Assembly: GCA_946902985.2 (NCBI GenBank) | Contig: OX336392.1 | Location: forward strand, 16,776,716-16,840,715 | Length of the DNA stretch: 64,000 nucleotides | Reading direction: 5' to 3' | Origin: Meconema thalassinum | Lineage: Eukaryota; Arthropoda; Insecta; Orthoptera; Tettigoniidae | Part shown: positions 10,164-21,146 of the stretch, one piece after another | How positions within the stretch are numbered: position 1 is the first letter of the stretch | Layout of the letters: every line of letters begins with the position of its first letter | Position numbers and translations under genes: made by a program | The notes under the pieces: model-generated | What the model saw: only the letters and a program-made list of their open reading frames with translations | Database searches by the model: none | What the model was told of the DNA's origin: nothing

Positions 10164-13100
10164 TCATCTTGTACAGTTTCCAGCCCCAGGCTGGGTCTGT
10201 TTGGGGGGGCGTGGTGGCTCAGTGGTCTAGCTGTATGCCTCTCACCAAGGCGGTCCGGGTTCGATTCCCGGTCAATGCATGTGAGATTTTCGAAGTGAAA
10301 TGCCATGTCCTGTGGTTCGGATTCCACGTAAAAAGGAGGTCCCGTGGCTCATGATCTCAAGATTAACGGTCACGTTAAACTACAAGCTTCCGCTTCCTTG
10401 GGTCTGTTTGGAACATAAGCCTCGCCACTTAGTCCTTTCTTCCCACCACCTCTCCGCTGTCACTCTGATCCAGTCCTCGCCTCTCTTCTTGACACATTCC
10501 TCTACTCCTTTCAGCCATCTATCTCTTGGTCTTCCTCTTGGTCGTTTCTTCTGCATCTGCATCTCATGTATCCTCTTGGGAATCTTCTTCTCATCCATTC
10601 TCTTTAAGTGTCCATACCACCTCAGTCTTGACGTCTCAATCCTACCTTGCAAGGGCTCCTCTTTCACCATTTCCCTGACCTTTTCATTCCTCACCCTGTC
10701 TCTTCTTGTTACTCCGATCCTACTTCGCAGGAACTTCATTTCACCTGCCTGTATTCTGCTTATGTCTCTTCTCTTCATTGTCCACGTTTCTGAAGCATAA
10801 GTCAGTATCGGGATATAGTAGCTTCTGTATAACACTTCCTTGCTTTTTTGTGGGACATCTTTATTCCACACTAAGCTCCTAATGCTTCTCAGAAATGCTT
10901 CTGCCTGTCTGCCATGTTCCGTAATCTCTTTGTCATTTCTCCCATTTTCCTCCACTATACTTCCCAAGTACTTGAGACTTTCCACCTTCTTCAGCTGTCC
11001 ACCTCCAAGTGTTATCCCACTCATTGGTCTGTCCCTTTTCCTGGTCGTCAACAGGATCTCACATTTACTGATGTTGAACTTCCATCCGTACTCTCCCACT
11101 GTTTCTTCCCAAGCCTTCAGTTGCTCCTGAATTTCCTCCTCCTTGTTTCCCCAGACCATGAGATCATCTGCAAACACCATTGCTTTCATCTTATCTTCTC
11201 CTATCTTTCCTGCTATCCGTGTCATTACCTCGTCCATAACCACAATAAAGAGAAGGGGTGACAGCGCACTACCCTGTTTCAGGCCACTCATTTGTCTGAA
11301 CCAGTCTGTTCTTTCCCCTCCAACTTTCACACAACTCACACTTCCACAATACATCTCCTTCACTCTGCCTACAGTCCCTTTTTCCACTCCCATGTTTTCC
11401 ATTGCTTTCCAAACCTTCTCCCTACACACACTATCATAGGCCTTTTCGATGTCCAGGAAGACCATTAACAGATCCTCTCCAAATTCGTAGTGGTGTTCCT
11501 GGAGCTGTCTCACTGAAAATATGAGATCCACTGTTGATCTCCCAGGTCTGAATCCATACTGCTCCTCTCTCAATTTTCTCTCCACTTTGGCTCGTATTCT
11601 ACTTTCTAATATCTTTTCATATATCTTGGCACAGTGAGGTATGAGTGTGACTCCCCTGTAATTTCTGCACTCCTTTCTGCTTCCTTTCTTAAATATTGGG
11701 ACAATTAATCCGTTCTTCCAATCTTCTGGGGTCTTCTTCTCCTTCCATATCACCCTCATCACACGGTACAGCCACTGTTTCCCAACCTCCCCTGCTGCCT
11801 TCACCATTTCAACACTCACTTCATCCACACCTGGTGCCCTTCCTCCTTTCATCTTGTCTATAGCCATTTCCAGTTCTCTCCAAGTCAGGTCCTTTTCCAT
11901 TCCTGTGTTGTCTTCTCCATCTTCCAATACATTGTCTTCCTCCCTATGACCATTTGGATTCAGCAAATCCTCAAAGTACTCTTTCCACACTGTCTTGAGT
12001 GACTCTTTGTTGTGTACCTCATTTCCGTTTTTGTCCATCATTACCACATCCTCTCGCAGACCTCTTCTCTTACTTTTGACCATCCCATAAAGTACTTTCT
12101 TATTTCCTCTGCTGTCTTCCTCCATCATCTCTGTCCACTTTACCATCCACTTCTTCCTCTCCTCTGCGACAATCTTGTTCGCTTCTTTCTTCTTTATCTT
12201 ATAATCTTCCCTTGCCAGATCAGTTCTTTCCTGGAACCACACTCTGAAAGCCTTGTTCTTCCTTCCCACAGCTTCTTTTACTCTCTCATTCCACCATGGT
12301 GTCTCTTTACACCGCTTTCTGTTGCTTGTTCTTCCACATTCTGCCACTGCAGCTTCCACCATTGTGTTTTTGAATTGCTTCCATTCCTCTTCCCCTGGTT
12401 TAGGATTGTCTGTTGGCATCCTTTCCCTTATTATCTTCTGGAATTCTTCCTTGACTTCCTTTTCCTTGAGTTTCCATACTTTGATTCTCCTTTCCTGGTA
12501 CTCTGTCCTCTTGCTATCCTTAACAACTCCCAGGTTCATTACAAGTATTCTGTGGTCGCTATCTAAGGCCTCTGATGGTATTACCTTTATATCTCTGACA
12601 CTTCTCTTCATTTCCCAGTCGTACAGCATGTAATCTACCAAAGATTTCTTTGTTAAATCGCTGCTGTACCACGTTACCTTGTGGCTTTCTTTCTTCCGGA
12701 ACCAGGAGTTGCCTACCACTAAACCGTTTCTCTTGCAAAAATCCAGCAACTATCTCCCTTCTTCATTCCTGCTACCCCATCCTTCTGCTCCCAATACATT
12801 TTCATATCCTTGCCTTTCACTTCCTACATGTGCATTCAAATCTCCCATGACAATGATGCTCTGACCATTCAACTGCTGTTGTAGCTCCTCCTCAAAGTCT
12901 TCCTTCTCTTGAGCTGTACATCCAACTTGAGGGGCATATACCTGGGCTATCTCCGGGCTTCTTCCCTTTACCGTTACTCTGATCTTCATGATCCTGTCAC
13001 TTATTCCCTTTACCTCTTCCTTCATTCCATCTCTCACAACTACTCCTACTCCGCTGCTCCTTCCATCACTGTTCCCACTCCAGTACAACCGGTACCCTTT

Positions 13101-13322
13101 CCTCAGTTCTCTGCGACCTTCTCCTTTCCATCTTGTTTCTGCCAAGCCCAGTACATCCAGTTTTCTTCTCTCCATCACATCTACAATCTCCTCCACTTTT
13201 CCTGTCAGTGTCTGTATGTTTAATGTCCCAACTCGTAGTCCGTTAGCATATGCGAGTCGTCGTCGTTTGCATCCGTCCTTTCCGAGGCCTGTTCCTGGTT
13301 TGAAAGCAAATATGATATCCAC
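10164..13322 (-). pseudogene. Endonuclease-reverse transcriptase, LINE beta copy 1
   Basis: The protein would nick target DNA with an APE-type endonuclease and copy its RNA at the nick. Starting at 13322 the frame gives GTLNIQTLTG, LAETRW, VMGDLNAHVG and the SDH box, then RT blocks with FRPGRSTVD, FLDIEKAYDS, GLKQGSALSP and the catalytic FADD. An in-frame TAG (12750-12752) interrupts the endonuclease domain and the frame resumes at once. The apparent stop at 10380 arises from the inserted SINE. The ancestral C terminus continues beyond the insert to a TGA at 10164-10166. Two lesions therefore disable an otherwise well-kept ORF of about 980 residues. Confidence 0.88.
10205..10398 (+). mobile_element. 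tRNA-derived SINE inside LINE beta copy 1
   Basis: The 194-bp insert is flanked by TGGGTCTGTTTGG at 10192-10204 and 10399-10411. The head has an A box (TGGCTCAGTGG) and a B box (GGTTCGATTCC). The tail ends near ACAAGCTTCCGCTTCCT with no long poly(A). It is younger than its host LINE and explains the displaced end of the LINE ORF. Confidence 0.93.
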
Positions 13323-13357
13323 TACTGGCTTGCTAGGCCTATCGTAGCTTCACCATA

Positions 13358-14299
13358 TGCTACATAAATAAATAACAACAGTTATTGGATAAAGCAAGTG
13401 TATTATATTTGGTCCACAAATACATAAGCTTGACTAGTGTATTATAATGTGTGAACTTAAGCATATCATACCTAAATACTGTACTGTCATTCAATCTTTA
13501 GGGCACGAGGAACAATTTTTATGCAACAAACAAATATTACAGAAATTTCAAGGCTTTTCACAAAAACAACGCTTGAATAAGAGTTTTGTCACATCAAGTG
13601 TCTGGTTTCCACAACATTGTATGTACAGTAGATCTGGCTTCAGCAGGCTCCATTTAACGTGTAGAGATGCACCATAAGAGCCCTGGGTGTATTGTAAAGA
13701 AATTAGGAGCCTTTTAGATGGAAGGTAGAGTTTGTACTCCATTGCTCTAATCACTGAGTTACCGGAGGAAACATTTCAATGGGCAATGGCAAAAGGTACT
13801 GTAAAGGCAGTTCCCTGCTAACACAATCACACTTGCACTGGTATCGTAGCCCCTTGTGGGCTTAGGATTCCAGAATTGGATTTTTACAACCTAGTTACTG
13901 GAAGTCTCCATTTGTCATCAAGCACCATCATCAGGTCCTGTGCAATTATTACAGGAAGATACATCCAGCATCATCTCAAAAGGTAGGGCTACATAAGACG
14001 ACAACGGTTCTCAGCTCTTTGGCGCTAAGTTCTTTCAAGTCGGCGTAGTTTCCATTTTCCCCATGGGGTGACCACCTTAGCGCAGTTCTTGGGCACTATT
14101 CGGCATGCGTAGGGCGTGGCCAGCGAGATGCATATGACACTCTTTACAATCGTTTACAGGGCTACTCAGTCTGACCTTCCTAAGATTTGTAATATGGTCA
14201 TGATATATGATTTCAAGGATTAGTCTAAACTCTAAACCAACTACATCACCATCCTTTCATATATTAGTCCTAGAAGAACTGTTATGGTCTATACAAAAG
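13358..14299. other. No recognised gene
   Basis: The sequence is mixed. The part around 13840-14170 is less AT-rich but I recognise no family in either strand. Short open frames here are isolated and unlike any known protein. Confidence 0.45.
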
Positions 14300-14690
14300 A
14301 CTTGCATTTTCACGCCTTCTTTTCCAGGGGCGACGTAGAGATTTCTTCCCACCGGGACAGTAGTTGACGACTGCTTCTGTCCATCCTGTTGAGGTGACGT
14401 AGCCAATTTCTCTGGTATTCATGGATGTATTCCAATACAGGTCTGCTGTTAAGACCATTCAGGACTTCTGTGTTTCGTTTGTGTTCCCACTTAGTGATTT
14501 CTGCTATTAGTCACATATGGTAACTGTTTAATCACCTTGACTGTGAATTTCCATGTTTCACAGGCATATATTACAGTTGGCAGGACAATGCTCCTGAAAA
14601 GTTCCATATTTGTGGAGATACTTACAGCTGCTATCGACCAGGTCGAGTGCATGTACTGAAATATGGCTAATGCCATCCTGATTCGGTAAG
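14300..14690 (-). pseudogene. Degenerate LINE RT C-terminal fragment
   Basis: A minus-strand frame contains LFRSIVLPTVIYACETWKF, the signature of the region after the RT catalytic core in RTE-like LINEs (compare YVPILTYAAETW in copy A). Stops and shifts surround it. It is an old, short fragment that belongs to neither alpha nor beta in detail. Confidence 0.55.
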
Positions 14691-15302
14691 GTAGTTGATA
14701 TCATTTTCTGTGCCTCCACCAGTAGACATTATACCGGTACTGCCAACATACCATATGTAAATTGTGGCATTCAGAGAGCTTTACAGTGTTGCCTTATTAA
14801 TATTGTATATTTAGGTCAGTTAGTAATTCCAATTACTGGAATATGTGAAACTAGCAGACCCGTACGACAAATCTCGCATGTTCATAAACCACACTTTCCC
14901 CAATGGGTTTATAATGAAAGACTTAAGGAGAAAGGTTGTTATAATTTTATTTCAACCAAATGATTATAGAACACTATTTACATTTCAGTTGGAATTCCAA
15001 GTTTTACATTCCCTAACTCAAGAAGACAATCACTGAAAATTGGATCATCATAACACTCACCGGTTATTCGATATTTATGAAATTATACGATTTCAGTAGT
15101 CATTCCTTTGATTTACTGTTTCTGAAATCCATGTAAAATGATAAAGGAAATACCTCAGAATGTTAAAATGTCATAAAACAGGGGTCACAGCGGCCAAAAT
15201 GTGAAGTGGACAGCAATTATGGAGCGTATTTTCCTACAGCAACAGTATCTGCAAATCGCACACTTCGTACATTTTTTTAAAAGTATTTTTTTAAAGAAAT
15301 TA
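14691..15302. other. No recognised feature
   Basis: AT-rich sequence between the LINE scrap and LINE alpha copy A. Nothing was identified. Confidence 0.45.
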
Positions 15303-15323
15303 TAGATAGTTATGAAATAAGCA

Positions 15324-15384
15324 GCGTCTGTTTCCCAGGTTAGGGGCGGCTGCAAGGGCGTCTGTTTCCCATGTTAGGGGCGGC
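15324..15384 (+). repeat. Tandem duplication in LINE alpha leader
   Basis: GCGTCTGTTTCCC followed by TTAGGGGCGGC occurs twice, 34 bp apart. LINE 5' regions often carry short tandem units with promoter activity. That role is only an inference here. Confidence 0.6.
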
Positions 15385-15456
15385 CTGTATAATAGCTGGC
15401 AGTAGCTTCATAAAATGCCTTTGGGAGTGGCGACCCCATCGTAATAATAGCCTAAA

Positions 15457-18400
15457 ATGGAAATGGCACTTCAAATGATTCGGAGAAGTTTAGGGCGTAC
15501 CCTGCAGGCGACGCGCAGTTCTTTTGGTACTGGGGGAACTGTGAGAAATGGGCGACCAGTAACCGAAATGAAAGTGGGAATCATGAATGTCATGACCCTG
15601 ACAGGCAAGGTGGATGAGGTGGTAGACTTCATGGAGAGGGAGAATGTTGGATTGATGGGGCTGAGTGAAGTGAAATGGAAAGGTAAAGGAAGGAAGAAAT
15701 TGAGGAAAGGATATACATTATACTGGAGTGGTGGCCAAGAGGCAAAAAATGGCGTGGGACTGATAACCTCGAAACAACTGGAGAAGTATGTTGAAGTGGT
15801 CTAGTGTGTGAGTGACAGAATAATGAAAATTAGAATGAAGATGAAAAATGACGTGATGGACTTCATACAAGTGTATGCACCACAGACTGGAAACAGAGAA
15901 GAAGATATTCCTGGAGGATGTAGAAAGAGTAATTTCAGATGTAGAAGTGGTGATCATGGGAGATATGAATGCACAAGTCGGAAACGAGAGACAAGGAAAG
16001 GAAGAAGTCATTGGACCATATGGATATGGGAAAAAGAACCGGGAAGGAGAGGAACTTGTAAACTTTTGTGAAAGGAATGGACTGATAGTGGGTAATTCAT
16101 GGTTTCGGAAGAAAAACAGCAGGAAAAGTACGAGATATGGTTGGGGCGATAGAAGAACAAAATCAGTAATCGACTACTTTCTGGTGGAAAGGACTAATCG
16201 CAGAAAGCTGATAGATGTGACAGCTTTACCAGGAGAAGCATTTGATGGGGACCATAGAGCTGTGGTGGCAAAATTTAGATGGGAAAAATTGGAAAACCTA
16301 AAGGAGATCAGAGAAAGTAAAATAAAAGTATGGAAATTGAAAGACAAAACTGTACAGGAAGATTTTCAGGAGAGATTGAAGCAACAAATCCCAGTTACTG
16401 AAGTGGAAAACATAGAAGAGGAATGGTCCCACTTTAAAAAGGCATTTGTTGGTGCAGCAGAGTGTGCTTGTGGTAGGACGTCAACAAGAGTGAAAGAGAA
16501 GGAGACACCGTGGTGGAATGAGGAAGTGAGGAAAGCAGTGAAAGAAAAGAAGACTGCATGGAAATTGTAATGTTATTGGTTTTACGTCCCTTTTAACTAC
16601 ACTGGCTTTTAGAGATGCTGGGGTGCCGGAATTTTGCCCCGAAGGGGATCTTTAACGTGCCAGTAAATCTACTGACACGGCTCCCTCGCATTTGCGCACC
16701 CTCAAATGCCAGCTGACTGCGCCAGGTTTCGAACCTGCAACCTTGGGCTCAGCAAGCGAGAACGTTACCCCTGAGCCACGCAGCCAGACTCTGCATGGAA
16801 AGAATGGAACCGAGATCAAACAGAAGAAAGCAAAAGGAAGTATCACGACAGCAAACGGAGGTGTAAGAAAGTGGTAGGAGAAGAAAAGAAGAAAAGTTGG
16901 GAAGAATTTACACGAAGAATGGAAACAGATGTAAGTGGCATTAAAAGGATGCTGTATGGGCTTCTAAGAAGTAAGAGGAAAGAAAGAGTTACTACAAAGC
17001 TAGTGAAAAAGGAAGATGGAGAGTTGTTAACACACCCAGAAGAGATAAAGGGACGATGGAAGGAGTATTTCGATAAGCTATTGAATGTGAGCAATTGTAC
17101 TGGTGAGATGGAAGTGACACAACCTGACGACTCTATAACAGAAGATGATATAACAATGCTGGAGGTGGAATTAGCAGTACAGAAAATGAAGATGGGAAAA
17201 GCAACAGGGGTGGATGAAATCAGTGTAGAAATGATAAAGGCTGCTGGACCTGTTGGTATGCAATGGTTGTATCGACTGCTAAAGTGTGTGTGGAAACGGA
17301 AATGTGTACCAGAAGACTGGGAGAAAGGGCTAATAATACCAGTGTTTAAGAAGGGGGACAAGAAGGTGTGTGATAACTATAGAGGGATCACCCTCATATC
17401 ACAGATAGTAAAAATACTGGAAAGGATATTAGAAAGAAGAATGAGAAGAAAGGTGGAAGGAGAGTTGCAAGAGGAACAGTATGGCTTCAGGAGTGGAAGA
17501 TCCACAGTGGACCCAATCTTTAGCTTGAGGCAGGTGATGGAAAAGAACTGGGAATATGGAGAGGGTTTGATCATGACTTTCATAGATCTAGAAAAGGCAT
17601 ATGATAGTGTCCCTAGAGAGAAGGTATGGGAAACCATGGTTAAGAAGAGACTGGGAAGAGAAATGTTGGAAATGGTGCAAGAAATGTACAACAACTGTGT
17701 TAGCAGGGTACTGACCCCAGTTGGAAAGATTGGTTTAGGAACAAGACTGGACTAAGACAGGGGAGTGTGCTGTCACCTCTCTTGTTCATAATGGTGATGG
17801 ATGAAATTGTAAAGGAAACAAAGGAAGCATATGGACATAAAGAAATGAAGTTACTGTTATTTACAGATGATATTGCTGTCTGGGGAAGGAACACCGAAGA
17901 AGTGCAAAAACAACTAGATGCACTGAACGAAAATATTCAGAAGTACGGCCTGAAAATCAGTATAGAGAAAAGCAAGACCATGGTGATGACAAGAGGGGAA
18001 AGACAAGGAAAGGGCACTGTGAAAATTGGAAGTCAGAGTTTGGAAATTGTGGACACGTTCAAGTACCTAGGAAGTGAATTGATGCAAACTGGTAGGTTGG
18101 ACATGGAGATTGGCAGGAGGGTACAGCAGAGCAATGCATTCTATCAAAGTGTAAGAAAACTTGTTTGGTATAAGGAAGTACAAAGGAAAAGTAAGGAGGT
18201 AATGTATAAAGTGTACTATGTTCCCATATTAACTTATGCAGCTGAGACTTGGACCCTGACAAGCAGGCAAGAGAGTAGAATCCAAGCCAGTGAAATGAAA
18301 TTCCTAAGAAGTATGATAGGAAAGACGAGGAAAGACAGAGTGAGGAATGAAGAAGTTGGGATGGGAAAACTAAATGTGAGAATTGAGAAGAATAAACTAA

Positions 18401-18603
18401 GGTGGTTTGGACATGTAAAGAGAATGGAGGAAAACAGAATACCAAGACAGATGCTGGAGGCAAAGTGCAAGGGTAAGAGAGCAAGAGGAAGACCTAGAAC
18501 AAGGTGGATTGATTCAGTGAAGAACAGCGTAAGAAAAAGAAATCTGGACTGGGACAAGATCGTGGAAGAAGAATGGTGGAAGGAAAGAGGAAAAGTGCCA
18601 TAA
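15457..18603 (+). pseudogene. Endonuclease-reverse transcriptase, LINE alpha copy A
   Basis: The endonuclease begins MKVGIMNVMTLTGKVDEV and includes the catalytic-site motif LSEVKW. A TAG at about 15802-15804 interrupts it, and a one-base shift near 15885 moves VVIMGDMNAQVG into another frame. A SINE then splits the ORF at 16565. RT resumes with KMGKATGVDEISVEMI, FRSGRSTVDP and FIDLEKAYDS. A 4-base deletion near 17727, relative to copy B, shifts the frame just before RQGSVLSPLLF. The catalytic box reads FTDD instead of FADD. A final deletion truncates the C terminus at 18603. The copy is inactive. Confidence 0.88.
16565..16790 (-). mobile_element. tRNA-derived SINE inside LINE alpha copy A
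   Basis: The insert is flanked by CTGCATGGAAA at 16554-16564 and 16791-16801. Read on the minus strand it starts with a tRNA-like head (A box GTGGCTCAGGGG, B box GGTTCGAAACC). Its body contains GATCCCCTTCGGGGC, and it ends with a GGGACGTAAAACCAATAAC-type tail. This family differs from the SINEs at 9080 and 10205. Confidence 0.93.
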
Positions 18604-18943
18604 ATACCCTGACCCGGCAGAAGCTGGATAAGGGGAAATGATGATGATGATGATGATGAAATTAGAGTGCAATTCGTCACTGCTAATGTCTATTCTCTTT
18701 CATTTGAATGCTCATTTGTCACGATCGGTCGCTATATATATGATATCCTTCTTCAATAGTCTATAGCAATATACAGCACTGTATAAATCTTAATCACATG
18801 TAATTTATTTCAGGTTATTTTTTCACATATTCCAGTAATTTAAATTATTTTGTGTTGAGAGTTTCAATATCAAATGTAGGAAAAATAAAGTTCCCCAGCA
18901 AAATGTTCCTGCCCTGAATACCGTAGTTTATTGCTTACAACTA

Positions 18944-19649
18944 CAGTAAAACTTCTTTTATACGTTTTCTACATTTATAAGTTTTTTCCCTGGTTCCGGC
19001 AAAATCCCTATACTTTCCATGTTAATTTATTTTACATTTATTACATTTTTTACATTTATTCTCGTCAAATCATTAAAAACTCGCGATTGATTCTGTGTTA
19101 TAATAAGCTTGCGTCTTCAGACATCTTGTAAACATGGTCAATACGGAACCTGGAAAGAGTGCGGTTTATAAATTAAAATCCATAAATTAATTTGCACTAC
19201 GGTATTTTATTAATGACGATGACGAAGAGCATAATAGAGTGGATTTAATGTTGTCAATGCTCTATGGACTATCAAACCCTTTGTGAAGCGCCATAACGTT
19301 TCTGAGGCCGAATTATATTGGTTTGAAAATACTGTTCATGCCGTGGCCGCAGCCAACAAAAAACAAGTCAAGATAACAGACTACTTCGTGAAGTGACTCA
19401 ATTTTCTTTGTTATGTTGTTGTTTCTTTCTTTATCTGGGTGTATTTCGCTTGTAGTTGTATTGTTACATATTGCCGATTATAGTTAATCAATCATATTAT
19501 TATTTCTTGTCGTTCACTTCTTAACTATAACCCATATTGTCACATACATTTTGCAGTTTTTATTTACCGACTTTAATTTATGCGTTTTTCACACTTATAC
19601 GTTTTTCTCCCTTTGGTCCCCTGGAAAACGTATAAGGAAAGTTTTACTG
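18944..19649 (+). mobile_element. Pogo/Tigger-like DNA transposon, internally deleted
   Basis: Terminal inverted repeats begin CAGTAAAACTT and continue TTATACGTTTTC on each side, with small differences. TA dinucleotides at 18942-18943 and 19650-19651 look like the expected target duplication. Only 706 bp remain, holding the end of a transposase. The CAGT start and TA target fit the pogo/Tigger branch of Tc1/mariner. Confidence 0.75.
19212..19396 (+). pseudogene. Pogo/Tigger transposase C-terminal fragment
   Basis: The last frame reads LWTIKPFVKRHNVSEAE, then WFENTVHAVAA, and ends KKQVKITDYFVK before a TGA. The acidic run DDDEEH lies upstream in a shifted frame. The KITDYF ending is characteristic of Tigger/JRK-type transposases. 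The DNA-binding and catalytic domains are gone. Confidence 0.6.
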
Positions 19650-19982
19650 TAGTTTCTAACACCATACAAAAAAAAAAAAAAAATAGAATTTGCATACTAG
19701 TTAGGAATTATACAGTTTAGTCATCATTAGAGACAGTCAAAATTCTTTAATGAAAGGGAATAAAATTCTTCGTTAATAAGGGTAAAAATTCTTGAGTGAA
19801 ACTGAATTTTTCACACTGCTTTATTAAGTTATTATGTCAGTAATAACTACAGGGTCCGGCAGCATAACTTCTTTTTTTTAAATGCGTGCCATTCAGTCGG
19901 TTGATGTCGTAGCCGATCGCTAATGATCTCGTTCGTGAGGTGGAACTATAAAGTTATGTCGTGACACAGTTCAATCGCTATC

Positions 19983-20983
19983 ATGCGATGGAACAGGGAG
20001 GAGTGTGGTTTTGCCGTTGAGGCTTACTTTTCGAGCAGATGTCCTGTGATCGCAACCCAGCGCGCCTTTCGGAGGCGCTTTAATTTAGCCCCATTGGCCC
20101 CTGTCCCGGAACGAAAATCAATTGTTACGTGGGTCACTATATTCAGACGAACTGGAAGTGTGACAGGACGAAGACCTGGAGTCCCTCAGCCTATTCGATC
20201 ACCCGAGAACATCGAGTCAGCGAGAGCTTCAGTATTGCAATCACCACGGCGTTCTGCACGCAAACATGCGTCTGCCCTTGGACTTTCCGATCGGTCTCTG
20301 AGGAGAATTCTTTATGCTGATCTTCATTTCCATCCGTACAAGTTGGCGAGTGCGCAGGAACTTTCTGAGCGTGACTTCAATTGTCAGCGGAAGGCGTGTG
20401 AGGTTCTTCTCGAAGTCGCTCCTGGGGACGCTATTTTTATTTAGTGATGAAGCCCATATTCATTTGTGTGGATCCGTTAACAAACAAAACATGCACTACT
20501 GGGCTGCCATCAATCCTCGAGAACTGCACCAAATGCCTCTGCATTCACCTAAAGTCACAGTGTGCTGAGCACTGTCCTCATCTGGAATGATTGGTCCCTA
20601 ATTCTTCGAGGAAAATGCAGTCACAGTTACAGTGAATTCGGACCGGTATGTAAGCATGTTACAGGATATTTTTTCCCACGGCTGGATGAGTTGGACTTAG
20701 GGGACATTTGGTTCCAACAAGACGGTGCAACGGCACACTTGAGGGAACACTTCCCGGAGCACCTCATCTCACTTAGAGGCAATTTGGAGTGGCCGGCCCG
20801 CTCTCCCGATTTGTCCCCTTGTGGTTTCCTTTTTATGTTTTTTTTTTTTTTTAATCCAGTGTTTATGTGAACCACCCAAGGACCCTACAAGATTTCAAGA
20901 CCGACATCCAGGAAGAAATTGCCAACGTAACGCCTGATATGCTGGCAAGAGTCATGACAAACACCAGAAAGCAGTTTTCTTAG
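19983..20983 (+). pseudogene. Tc1/mariner-type transposase, mutated
   Basis: The ATG at 19983 opens a frame with FAVEAYFSSRCPVIATQRAF and a helix-turn-helix region, then GLSDRSLRRIL and HFHPYKLA. Frameshifts separate the next pieces: FSDEAHIHLCGSVNKQNM (first catalytic Asp), GDIWFQQDGATAH (second Asp), then PARSPDLSPCGF. The region before the third catalytic residue is replaced by a run of T (about 20839-20853). The segment between ATAH and LREHFPEH is shortened. The last piece, YVNHPRTLQDFKTDI, ends at a TAG at 20981. The enzyme is dead. Confidence 0.88.
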
Positions 20984-21146
20984 TGTATGGAGAATGGGGG
21001 ACGTCACCTACCTGATTCTATCTTCAAAACTAAGTAAAACAAAACTTTATGTATGCGCCTACATTATAAAAAAATATAATAGTTTTCTGATTCATACAAT
21101 GGGATTTATTACGTTTTAAAACAAGTAGTTCCGTGAAGAACTATAC

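Larger units (their letters stand above)
10155..13357 (-). mobile_element. RTE-like LINE, family beta copy 1
   Basis: This is a single-ORF non-LTR element with endonuclease then reverse transcriptase. Its 3' end near 10155-10166 carries a short ATG/ATT-rich tail. A SINE at 10205-10398 splits the last codons. Compared with the complete copy at 50143-53259, the 5' untranslated region breaks off near 13357, so this copy is slightly 5'-truncated. I could not find a convincing target duplication. The clade is inferred from the ORF plan and conserved RT blocks. Confidence 0.85.
15303..18657 (+). mobile_element. RTE-like LINE, family alpha copy A
   Basis: This copy runs from a duplicated GC-rich leader to a simple ATG-repeat tail. 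It holds one long ORF broken by mutations and by a SINE. The bases GAAATTA occur on both sides (15296-15302 and 18658-18664) and may be a 7-bp target duplication, but this is weak support for the exact ends. The second half of the same family appears as copy B, split by the 12-kb LTR element. Confidence 0.8.

Noticed and set aside
18658..18664. Secure target duplication for LINE alpha copy A
   Set aside because: GAAATTA is only seven AT-rich bases next to an A-containing repeat tail, so it could be chance. I kept it as tentative only.
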